NCBI GenBank assembly: GCA_013398615.1
Contig: VZSR01003807.1
Span: 14,065,984 to 14,129,983 of the forward strand
Reading direction: 5' to 3'
Origin: Brachypodius melanocephalos
Taxonomy: Eukaryota; Chordata; Aves; Passeriformes; Pycnonotidae
Length of the DNA: 64,000 bases
Shown here: positions 38,701-50,700 of the stretch, piece by piece
How the letters are laid out: each line of letters starts with the position of its first letter
How positions within the stretch are numbered: the stretch's first letter is position 1
Program-made: the position numbers and the translations under genes
Notes under the pieces: generated by a model
What the model saw: only the letters and a program-made list of their open reading frames with translations
The model's database searches: none
Told to the model about the DNA's origin: nothing

Positions 38701-41700
38701 TGCGAACTCTGCTGTGCCCAGCTCAGTGGGGTGGGGCTGAGGCTGTCACCCTGCACGTGTGGGGCAGGGCAGGATGCAAGCACTTGCCCCTGTGAAGGTT
38801 GCATTTGTTTTGGGAGATTTAGCAAAAGTGATCCTTGTGGCCTTTCAGTGCACACAAGAGAAGCTGAGGGCAAGAAAGGGTTGGGCGAACATTTTAGCAG
38901 GGTATACTGGAAAGGGAGTAATGGTTTTACACTAAGAAAGGGCCAGTTCAGACTAGACATAAAGATGAAATTTTTTTACAGTGAGGTTGGCAAAACACTG
39001 AAACAGGTGGCCCAGAGAGGTGGCACAAGCTCCATCCCTGGAAACACTCAAGGTCAGGCTGGACAAGCAGCTTGGTCTAGTTGAAGCTGTCTGTGCTCAT
39101 TGCAGAGAAGTTGGACTATATGACGTTTTATGGTCCCTCCCAAACCAAACTATTCTATGATTTTATGATCTTGTCCAATGTTTACTACTGCCAGGTCCTG
39201 GGCATAAGAACCAGGTTGCCTGCCTTTTTCTGTGTTTAATTTTATCAATGATTATCACTTCATTTAATCCAAATTTGTGGAAAATTTCCCCTGCTGCACA
39301 GATATTTGAAAGAAATAACAGCAAGACTGCCTCTGCCACGTGTCAAGAGATATTAAGGCTCCTATGAGTTTGTTTTTGTTAAGAAAAAAAAAAAAAGTGA
39401 GACAAGGAGGGTAGTCTTAGAGTACTGTCTTTACTTTTGGTATTACCTCTTCATATGTACTGCCATGCTGTATGGTGTGCCTGTATGAGATACCTGTGTG
39501 ACAAAAGGCTCTCACAAGGCTGCTCTATGGTTTCCAAAGCATGATATGAACAATCTGTTTACTCCAAAATTGTGGCCAAACCCCCAATGCTTGTTGCTAG
39601 CTCCAGGAAAACTTACTGATTACGGGGATTAAGGGATTTTTCCTGGTAATGCTCTCCAGCATTACCAGAATTGGATCAGGAGACATTGACTTGTTAAAGT
39701 GTAGTCCCGAGTCCAGAACACCCTACTTGGTGATCTTTGGTTGCCACAGTGCTGCAAAGAATAATGTGTCCATCATCTAATTCTTTATTTTTGCTCATTT
39801 TCCATGTCTACCTCAGAATGCTACAGTGAAAGTGAACACGACGAGCCAGAAATAACAGACACACCACCTCCACCCTACAGAGTCCAGACACCACCTCCTC
39901 CTTCGGTAAGTGCTCCAGTGATTACCTTGCTTCTTGTTGCAAGCAGCTTGAAGCAAAACTCTCCTGAGATGGTGCACCTCTAGGAATGACCTAAAACATT
40001 GTCTGGAAATGTCCACGCTGTGTTCCTGTGAAACCTTGATGCACAGGCTGCCTACCCCATGGCAGAGCACACAGCTGGCACATCCTGCATGCAGGGAGCT
40101 CTGCACTGTGAAAGATCAGCTCCTTTCAATTTATCTTGCTGGAGAAAGGAAGGTGTTTTTCTACCTCATACACAAACCGTGTCTTTTCTTTACAAGATTT
40201 TTAACACACTTCCATAAGCTGTTTTTTTCATACTGTTCTCTCTTTTAAAAAAAATCCATCCTGAAACCTCTCTCTTTTTGTGACCTTGGTAGCATATCCA
40301 ACAGCTTTGCATTTATTTATTTGAGTGAGCTGTTTTTAAGACTGCGGAATTTGAAGCTGCTTTTTTGTCAGTGAACAGAAGTGAAGGGAAAGAGGCCTCT
40401 TAGCACGGAGATAAAAATCTGTTTTTTTTCCTCTACCTCTGAAAAATAGACATGAAAAAGAAAATAGGCATTCTTCCAAAATCTATGTAGCATATTGCCC
40501 CAGAATATTCCTTCCTGTCTCACTTCATTTCATAAATTAAAATAAGCACTATGAATTCTCATGAGTCTAATCAAATTGGCTTGCCTAATTATTATCTACT
40601 TCTTGCCCTATTAATCTTGTTTCTATATCATTGTTTTTCCCAGTGATCTCATTGTTCTTACATATAATTTAAATGGATTTTTAAAACAATCTTTAAATTT
40701 TATCAAATTTTTCATTTTTTTTTTGGTAAAGAAAGAAAAGTTGTTAATTTGCTATGGTAGCTTCACTAGTAGGTTTAGGGTAGGTTTTTTCTTGTCTTTG
40801 CAGCCTTTAAAAGAAAAGTTTCATTTGTAGTAGAAGTCAGGGAGAGCTGTTGCAAGTAGCAGGGGCAATCCTTCAATTTCTGTAACCAGTAAGTTTTCTT
40901 GGAGCTAGCACCAGGCATGGGGATTTGGCTGCAAATTTGGAGTAAACAGATTGTTCATGTCATGCTTTGGAAACTATAGAGCAGCCTTATGACAGTCTTT
41001 TGTCACCGTATTTTTAATTTTAAAAATTGCTTCCATTAAAATGGAAAGTCAAATTTACTTAATTCTGTGTTTAGAAATGAGTGACGTGGTTTGGGCTGGT
41101 AATAAGGAATCCTGATTCGAGCCTTTCCCTTCACTACCTGAATGTTCACACCGAGAGGTGTGCAGTAATATTCTTGGTACTAAATATTCTCGTGGCATCT
41201 CACGGAAGGGAAGTGTCTGCTGTGGTACTGTTGTGGTACAAGTTCCTCTGGGGCACCCTGAAATGACATCCAGCAGCTGGGGTGGGCACAGGAGCAGCGA
41301 AGCAGGAGCAAATCTGAAACATACAGATAAGCCAGAGAAGCTTGTGCAATCACAGGCATTAATAAAAGGAGATGTCATGGAGAGGGTTGCCTGCCTGCCA
41401 ATCTCTAACCAACTCACATAAAGCTGGGAGCTCACACCACACAGTCACACACTTGTCCCCCTCATTTTCAGTCAGATAAGTCAGTCAGTCTTCATTTCCT
41501 CTCCTGAAATGTGTAACTTTTATCACTAGAACAATCCACCTGGCACANNNNNNNNNNNNNNNNNNNNNNNNNNNNNNNNNNNNNNNNNNNNNNNNNNNNN
41601 NNNNNNNNNNNNNNNNNNNNNNNNNNNNNNNNNNNNNNNNNNNNNNNNNNNNNNNNNNNNNNNNNNNNNNNNNNNNNNNNNNNNNNNNNNNNNNNNNNNN

Positions 41701-44700
41701 NNNNNNNNNNNNNNNNNNNNNNNNNNNNNNNNNNNNNNNNNNNNNNNNNNNNNNNNNNNNNNNNNNNNNNNNNNNNNNNNNNNNNNNNNNNNNNNNNNNN
41801 NNNNNNNNNNNNNNNNNNNNNNNNNNNNNNNNNNNNNNNNNNNNNNNNNNNNNNNNNNNNNNNNNNNNNNNNNNNAGAGAAGAGAAGAGAAGAGAAGAGA
41901 AGAGAAGAGAAGAGCTTTGGCTATATGTGTCCCACAGTTATTCAGGGCCATGAGTCAGTTAATGAAGCATCAGGAATTTTATACTTCAATGTCTTGCCTT
42001 TAGGAGGCTGTAGATATGTTTTCCATCTGCTCACCTCTGAGTGAACGCCTGTGTTTTTCCAGATGATGAGTTTTAAACAGGTGCTGTTTTTAGTTTTCTG
42101 TTTTCCTGGTTTCCTGCTGCCTGTTGGAGTGTTGCTGCAGAGGCGATCTCCGGTTGTCTCCTTCCCATACGCTCCTCTTGAGTGCTGGCCTCCACGTTCT
42201 GGCAGGGAACATGTGGGAGGCAGGCAGTGATGCAGATGCTGAGGGATCCTGATTTCTCAAGCTTTCCCATAAAGGGTATCTTCCCTTTAGCTTTTACCTT
42301 TGTCAGCTCGTTTCCCTTCTTCTTATCCTTTAAAATCCCTTCCCTTGTGAACAAAGGTTAGTGTCTCCTGGGCAAAGGTATCATCTTTTCACACCAGACC
42401 TGGCCTCTGGAATAAGCTCCATTTGCTGTGGGTCTGCCCCATGCTCTGCTTGCTTACATAGTGAGTAGGAACAGCTCTGACTGCAGGTATTTAATAGCCC
42501 CTTCACTTCTGGACCACTGCTGAAACAAGAAAAACACTGGAGGGATCGGGAAAGTGCAGCTTCTACTAAAAACTCAGTTCTAGGTTTGGAGCCTGTGGTT
42601 TTCTCAGGGGGGCTGGTTAAACATGGCTCTCTACCTGTTTACTTGTTTCAGAGTTCTTGAATCAAGCTGTGAAGACAAACTAATAGAAACTCAGGTGTAG
42701 GCTCTGTTACATTTTAAAGCAGAACTTTGCGGTACTTCCAGCACAAAATTTGTACTTGCTGTTCTATTCCCTGCTGACTCAAACCATTTTGAAACTTGAA
42801 GAAGACAAAAGTAGTGATCATGAGGTTCCATGTGTATGCATGGGTTTGGGTACTGTGGAGGAAAAAAGCAAGCAAGGAACAAGTAAATTATAACATCTGT
42901 AGGACAAAAGTTGAACTGACCACCTGCGTTAATTTGTTCACATGTGAATGGATATACAGTTGAAAAATGAGCAGATATGTTGAGGCAATAGATTGCAGCA
43001 GTGGCCAAAAAAGCAGTTGAAGAATTTCATGGTCATAATTTTTCTCTTAAAAATATCTAGAGACTCATTAATTTACAGTGAAATCCTTATGATCTGCATT
43101 TTAAAACATCCCCAAATGGAAATTATTATCATATGGATGATTGCAAAACTTCCAAAGGAGTCACTCAAATAAATTAGGAAAACATTTGTCATGCCAAAGA
43201 AAAAACAAACCACAACACATATGCAGAGAAAAAGAAACACCTTCTGGCACTTGTATTTATTCTCACTCGTATTTTTAAATTAACACACAATGAAAATGGA
43301 AACAAAAATACATTCCTCTCAGTGAGGCACAGTCTTCATTTCACTTACACTTTTTCTTTTAAATGGACAAATGCCAAAGAAATAGAGGTGAGATCTAACA
43401 TCTTCCTTTTCAGCTTTGAACAACTGAAATTAGACCATCTAAAATATGTGGGCAAGAGCTGTTACTGTTCGGTTATTCTGCTTGACTTTAGAAATGCTTC
43501 AAGTCTTTGTGATAGGAGCTCTTAGATGAAATGCTTCATATCACCTGTGTTCCCAAGGGCATTTTTAGCACTTGTAGTTTACTACCACCTTGTAGTAAAC
43601 TTGTAGTTTACTATCTCCTTGTTCTTTGCTTGAGGTGAAGGTTTCCATTTTAGAAACAAAAACACACCTGAAACACAGTGCTGTACTTTTCATGGGAGAA
43701 TAAAATTGTCTGGATCCTGCAATGTTTGGCACAGTCTTACAGGAATCATGAAAGGACCAGAGAACATGCCTTATGAGGAATGGTTGAGAGAGCTGGGTTT
43801 GCTCAGTCTCAAGAAGAAGAGGGTCAGGGGATACCTCATCACCCTCTACAGCTCCCTGAAAGGAGGTTGTAGCCAGGTGGGAGCCGTGCCTACAGTGGCA
43901 GGACTGGAGGAAGTGGCCTTAAGTTGGGACAGGGCAGATTCAAATTAGATACAAGACAAATTTTTTTCACCATTAGGTTGATGAAACCAAGGATTGGAAT
44001 ACATTGCCTGGGGAAGTGGTGAAGTCAACATACCTGGAAGTGTTCAAGAGGAGTCCAAATCCAGTGCTGGATGATGTGATTTAGAGGTTGCAGTGGTAGT
44101 GCTGGGTGGATGGCTGGACTGGATGATCTTGAGAGTCTCTTCCAACCTTAACAATTCCATGATTCCAACATAGAATTCTAATTAAATTCTATGAATGTCT
44201 TCGAAAATTTACAAAAGTGAAGAAGCTGCTAGAAACAAATAGTGCTCACAGTCTGATATAGGTCCTCCTCATCCTCTGAATTAACAGAATTAACTGAATT
44301 AACAGGATGCAGCTGTATTAGAAGCACAGGAAGGCTTTTCTGTGCGTAATATAAGAAGGAAGTAGTGTATATTATGGTATATAACACTGAATAGTGGAGT
44401 TTAAAAATCATAATTAAAAAAATGTTACTCTTGCTTTGGTTTATTTGAATAAAACTTCTTTCTGGTTTACTGGGTTATAAATAGGTATTCCAGGCTAGCC
44501 CCTTTACTGTGTTTTCAGCTTTTCCAGGTTTCCCTAGCAACATCTTCTCAGCAAGTTTCAATATTTTCCGTCTAGCTATCATCCGTTTTAATCCTCACAA
44601 GATCTATTCTACATAAATATTGAGGACAGAAATTTGCCAGAATTGTGGTACGTCAAGTCTGGTATTCCGATGCTGGCATTGGCCAGTAGGAGAGGATCTG

Positions 44701-47700
44701 CAGAAGGAGTAAATTCCTGCAGTAGCAAGAAATCTGGCTTTCATATCGTGATGATCTCATCAAAATTTCCGATAGTTTCTGCTGAGCCTTCTTGCCCAGG
44801 TGAACAAATATCCCTTGAATGGACTAGGAAAAACACTTCTTTACTGTACTTCCATGCTTGGGACACCTTTCGTCTATCTCTGGTTATTGCATTGGTGGAA
44901 CTGTTAGGTGCTTCATGTTCAATGGTTAATTTGGAGTTTTTCTTCTTCACTCTTAATTAGGCCAATAAAGTGAAGACAAAGTAAAGAAAGAGAGTGTGAG
45001 ACCATGGAAGGCTACATTCAGCATAAGAGTTTTCCTTGGTCTTTTTTTCTAGGCACTGTCAGGTTTTCAGGTTTTTGTCTCCTTTGCCTTTGGCTTCCTG
45101 GTGGCTTGGTTTCTGAAGGTACTGCTCTGTAGAGATTGATTGCCATACCATAGGCTTGTTTGGATGAATAAGTAACCAGATTACATCAATTTTTGGTCAT
45201 TTAGCATTTCAGCTGCATACCAATGTATCATGTAGAACCTAGAAACAGGAGTAATTTGTAAATATTTTTTCTTTTTTCTTTCCCCCCATCCCCACTTTTG
45301 TTTCTGGAAAGCAGGATCAGCAGAAGTCATCATTCACCTCAACTCTGTCAAGTGAAGCATCTTGTTCTCTCTCCTCTCCTGAAAGCACTCTCAACTCCCA
45401 AGAATCCTCGTCCTCCTTGACCTCCAGAGTGGTTTGTTCTGAGAGGCAGTCCTGGCTTGACCTGGTTACAGGTTCTGCCCCGGAGGAGGGTGATCAGCCT
45501 TTGACATTCTGTGTACAGATTCACTCTGATGAGCCACCAGAAGTGGTCCCTGGAGATGCAGCAGAAAGCCAGGAAGTCCAGCTTTCCCAACCCAATGGTG
45601 GATCCCAAACCTCTCACTTAAGTGCAGATACACACTGTCTAGCTGTGCCAGATGCAACAGGACAGCGATCACCAGCCAAAGGTGAGCTAATGAGAGAGGA
45701 GATTTTTGCTGCAGAACCATACAGTATAAGAGTTACATGTTTTCTTAACTATCCTTTCCCTGTTCCTCTATATTCTTCACTGAAGACATCGTGGCACATT
45801 GTTTATAACATGTTTATAGCATTTAATTTGTTGCACATTAAATACATAACTGAGTATCTAGTTGGTAGGTACCTTTACAACTTTTCTCAAATTGTATCTA
45901 TATGTTAGATCATAAGTTCTGTATATAAATATAGCATAGACATAATTTTATTAACAGTCTTTATTTCAATGCAGATATCTTTTATTAGTAAGGATTGAAT
46001 CAAAATCTTAACAGTGTGTCACAGAATGGACACTCTAACAAGACCATAACAATTAGGGAAGGGTGTACATGGTGTTAAGTCAGTCCAATTTTACAAATAT
46101 GTGCTGTTGCATTTACTCAAAGTACATACCCCCTATTTGCTTCATTAAGTTGCTTTGTAATCAAGAGAACAACTGAAATCCTGAATCAGAAAGTCTATTA
46201 AGACTGGATTTTGTTTAAGCAAATAGGTATCTGCACAATATCCTCCTACTGAAACATACTGCTAATTGAAAAAGGTGGCATGGTTCCAGAATTTAGTCAT
46301 TGTTACTGTTCATAGCTCCCCTGTGTAGCGAGGAAATATCTCCTGCCTTTTGAGCAAAGCTGCTTCTTTCTGAATTAAAAGCAGTTGAAGCCTAAGCGTT
46401 ATTCCTGGCATACAATTATTCTGCACAGAGGGGTAATACATAAGGGAACAACAACATTCCTATGCCCCAACAGTTCCCATGATTCCAAGTCCTTGTAAAG
46501 ACTTTAAGTGAGTACTTTGTTGCTGAAAGAGAAGGGTTGTCCCAGCAAAATGAATAAGAAAGGTGCATCTAAGAGCTTAGGCTGAAAGTAGTGCAGTGGT
46601 GGAAAGCAACAGCACTGGACTTGTTGGGAACACAGTGTATTTCTCTGTAGGTGAACTTGACACTGAAAGATGGTACTATGAAGCATATTAGTTACCTTGT
46701 CCGTCTCCCTGTGTTTTACAAATATCAACACTTAGAAAGCTGGCACCCCTTTTTGTTGTCATACCTTTTCTGATTTTACATGAAAAAAGGGACATTAAGA
46801 AAAGTACAGTTTTCATCAAAAGTGAAAATCAACTCATTGTTTTATGCTTACCTAACTTATCCATTTTGTAGGTTTTCTGCTAGAAAATTCTGCAGCAATG
46901 AAATCAGAAAGAATTAAAATCCAGAGCGAGCATATGTGCTGTTTCTATGTATCGGAAAAGAGAGCTCTGCTTTGAGTTAATATGGAATCTAAGTCCCCTA
47001 ATTCTGGCTTTGCAAGTTGTGAAAAGGCTGGGGCTGGCAGAAATGGAGTCACTAATGAAAATGTTAAAAAGACATATTAAATATATTTTTTTCTGTAATT
47101 TTAATTTCTGGGTTAAATTTGATAAAGTAATGTCTTTGGGAAACAGTACTAGGGACATTGAGGTGGATTGTTGGAATGTAGGTCACAAATGGCATAGTGG
47201 CTTATTGATCCTGTTGGATTCAGTGGTTGGTTGCTCTTCAGAAATCTAAACTTTTGCTTAGAATATATTCCTCTGGTATTGTCAGAAATCCTGCAATAAT
47301 GTGTAGGTTACTGCTTTCCATTTTATTGCAAGGGTGACAAATAATTTAATGGGTGTCTTAGAATTAGCATCACACATTGATAATCACTTAAAGTGTAATT
47401 TGATAGGGTCAATCATACTAACCAATAAAATGGGATTAAAATGTAAATCAAGGTATATTTTGGGATGTTCCTGCAGTGTGCAAGATGGTTTAATTTTGAT
47501 AAGATTATTCCTGGGGAAATGAATTCTTCTGTTGCTTACTGCTTAGTTGATGGGCAACTGTGATGGAAGAGCACAGAGCACTTCCATCCTAACCACAGCG
47601 GTGATCACTGACAGAATTCCAGAAATAGATAATTTCACCAAGACAATCACTATGGAAACTCTATAACCTCACTAGTTCTTGTCTGCATCATAACCCATTG

Positions 47701-50700
47701 CTGACCAAGTAAAACAAAAGGTTTGTCTTTCCTTTATCAGTCTGCATATTATGGGCTGGGTGTGGAGAGAGCTGCTGTGTGGGGCCCTCCCTTGCAGTGG
47801 TCACTGAAAACATTAAGGAATATTTTGGAAGGAGATTAAGTTACTTCAGTTTGAAGATGAGGTAGGAAAAGAAGAATAAATGTAAAATAACAATTCAGTT
47901 CTGAGTGAAAGTTATCAAAAAGGATGCAATTCTGGTTCTGTGGCTTATCGCCCAAGAATTTCCGTCTCCAGCTAGCTGATAAGCATGTGAACAAATACTG
48001 TGAGATGAGTTCAGGTTGTTGGGTAAAATCCAGCTGCAAATTCTCCTGATTTGCAATAACTGGTTAGAACACCCTTGTTATCTGATGCAAAACAAGAAGG
48101 CATACCTCAGTGCAGGCAGTATTATTTGCTTTACAGTGCTTCTGAATAGTGCATTTCTGACATGTTTCCGTCATGAGACTGCATCCAGGAGGAGACAAGT
48201 CTGTCTTATGTCAACATTTGTCCTAAAACACATGTTCCCTGTGTGTAGAGATTGCCCTGCTGTCATCAGAACAGCTATGTTCTTCGATAGTCTTTGATCC
48301 CAGTCCCCCACAGAATCTAGGGGTGTGTCTGTGCTCTCTCTCTCCTCATTGTTTTCTGGCCAAATTTTTCGAAGTAAAACCCCAAATTGACATATTAGTT
48401 GTAGCTGATAAGAGCCTAGAGTTGAGGTGAAAATTTTTTTTGGAACTGAAGAGCACTTTTGCTGGACAATGTCTAAAAATAGAGACCAATGTGAGAAAAG
48501 GCAGTACTTAGAAGGAAGAAAGAGTAGCTGTGGTTTTGTGGGAAGAGCTTACCATGAAAAAGTACAAAAACAGTGAAGAAATCTTAGTGATGAGTTAAAA
48601 CATAAAAGAAACATTTTTCAGAAATAAATGGATGAATCTCCATAAGAAAAACTACCCATTCAGCTAAATGATGACGAATTATTTTTTCAACAGAAATTTT
48701 TTTATGAGCTCTGCTCAGTGAGTATCTGGTGCAAGGAGCCATATATCATAAATATGATATTTTTAACAATCTTTCCAACCACTCTTATTGGCATTATGAA
48801 CACTGTCAGCATGAATTCTCTGCACCAGTGAGAATGTAACTGGGGAGAAGTTACATTCCAGAGAGTGTTGCAAAGAAGGGGAGTTTATCAGTTTACTCTT
48901 TTGAAAGGAGACCAACATTATGTGTCCATTTACTTTTTGGGAATATTTAAGATGTTGGCGATGCAGCTTGCAACATACACAGTGATAAAATATTCTAAGC
49001 TGCCTGTGATGCAAAGAAACTGAAAGGTAAACAAGAAACAGCTGAGGATACAAACAGCTGTCTGACTACGTGTGCTGCATCCAGAAGCTAGCCTTGTCCC
49101 CTCCAGGATGGCTAGACACGCTCTCCAGCCAAACTCCATCCTTTGTATTTCTTCTGGCAACCACTGGAAGAAAAAGTATCTGAGTCTGACACACCACCAT
49201 TATGATCAAAAACTGTAACAGCTACAGGAAGCCACAGGAACAGAGAGGTTATATAAGAAAATAGGAATGTATGTTTCTATTTATTTAGGGATCTATTACT
49301 ATAGCAGTAAGATCCTTCTTCCTGGTATTTTCTGAGGATTTCATGGACACATGAAGTCAATGTGTCTTGGCAAAGCATTCTTATTTTACCACTTCTGGTT
49401 TATTTTACCTTAGCTCAGAGTAGCTGTGGAAGATCTGGTGTGTGCTGATATTTTCAAACCTGGACAGCTTTCCAAATACCTCTTGGATTTTATCTGGGTT
49501 GGTTTTGTGGGAAGGAGTTGGTTAAATAGGAGCCAGATCCATTCAACTCCTTCTTTTCTTGCTACTGACATCCTCTTCCTCTCTGGAGTCTGCCTGTGCC
49601 AGTAATAGCCAGAACAGATCCTCTGATGTGCTCTGGCCCCTTTGTTCCCTCTGCAAAAGTTGTAGCAAATAGCTAAATCATGGCTGAGACGAGATGAGAA
49701 ATGTGCCTATGGTGAGAACAACTGTCCAGTAAAACAACTTGAATAATTATTTTTTTTCTCATCAAAAAAACTTTAGAAATCACAGTGAAAACTATGGTGC
49801 TATGGTTTTCTGAACCCTCTGAAAAAGAGATACTTCTTTATGTTGTTTCCAGTTCAGTCAGTTTATTAAAATTCCTCCCCTCACTGCTGAATCCACTATA
49901 CTATCAGACAACAGCATCTAGTTGTTTGTGGAAACATAGTTTTGCTGTTATTTTCTTGCAATCTTTCCTCCCTTAGTTCTACATTTGCCAGTGAGGAGTT
50001 GGACTGTGTTACACTCACCTAATTGAATTTTTTTCTGTATTTTCTGTTCCACAATTATGTGGGAAATGTGATTTCCCTGAGGTGACTTTCCCATTGAAAA
50101 GTCTGCTACCACTATGGAGATGGGCTAGGAGGTGGATAGGTAGGTAAGGGCAAAAATCAGTTATGACTTTTTTTCCTCTGCTCTTCCCAGCCTTGGGTGT
50201 ATGTGTTCTCTCCCAGTGGTATCAGAAATTTTAGCAGAATCAGAAACAGAGGTGCTGGCAAAGCTACAAGAAGCTCATAAAAGTAGCAAGAACAGGAGGA
50301 AGAAGCAGGTTTTGGCTTTTTTTTTTGGTTTTTTTTTTTTTTTGGTTTTTTTTTCCCCTGGGATTAATACACAGCTGGGAGTCTGTGAGATCTCAATTAC
50401 AGAGTGGGAGAACAAATATTTACATTACAGATAAATTTAGTCAGATACATTCTGTTGGAGGTGGTTTTTCAATGCAAAATGCTCTTTCTGCCAAACATTC
50501 CCAATTTCTATATCTTTACCACTGAGAAACAATCAACTTTATTTTTCACAGCTGCTTTTTTGAAAGTTCTGGATAATTTCACTTACATAGGCCTAAAGAG
50601 CATTAAAGTCCTGTATTGATGCTCCAAGATGGGGAGTCTCAATATCTTAATGTCTCCAGCCTGTGGCACGTTGGCTGACAGGAGAGCGGAAGCTGAAAGT

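Larger units (their letters stand above)
36108..39816 (+). other. IPCEF1: IPCEF1 intron 6
   Basis: A 3.7-kb intron, GTATGT to CTCAG. It holds a 27-bp imperfect tandem duplication (36740-36794), a 12-bp hairpin (38496-38530), a CR1 fragment (38830-39169), the first arm of an inverted repeat pair (39497-39638) and an 11-bp hairpin beside it (39643-39668). Confidence 0.75.
39906..45314 (+). other. IPCEF1: IPCEF1 intron 7
   Basis: A 5.4-kb intron, GTAAGT to GCAG. It contains inverted repeat arm 2 (40867-41007), an assembly gap (41548-41875) with adjacent AGAGA repeats, a short palindromic duplication (43571-43613) and a CR1 fragment (43740-44166). Confidence 0.75.

Noticed and set aside
41526..41951. 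Open frame of 141 codons on the minus strand
   Set aside because: Most of it is assembly gap; the readable part translates the pentamer repeat.
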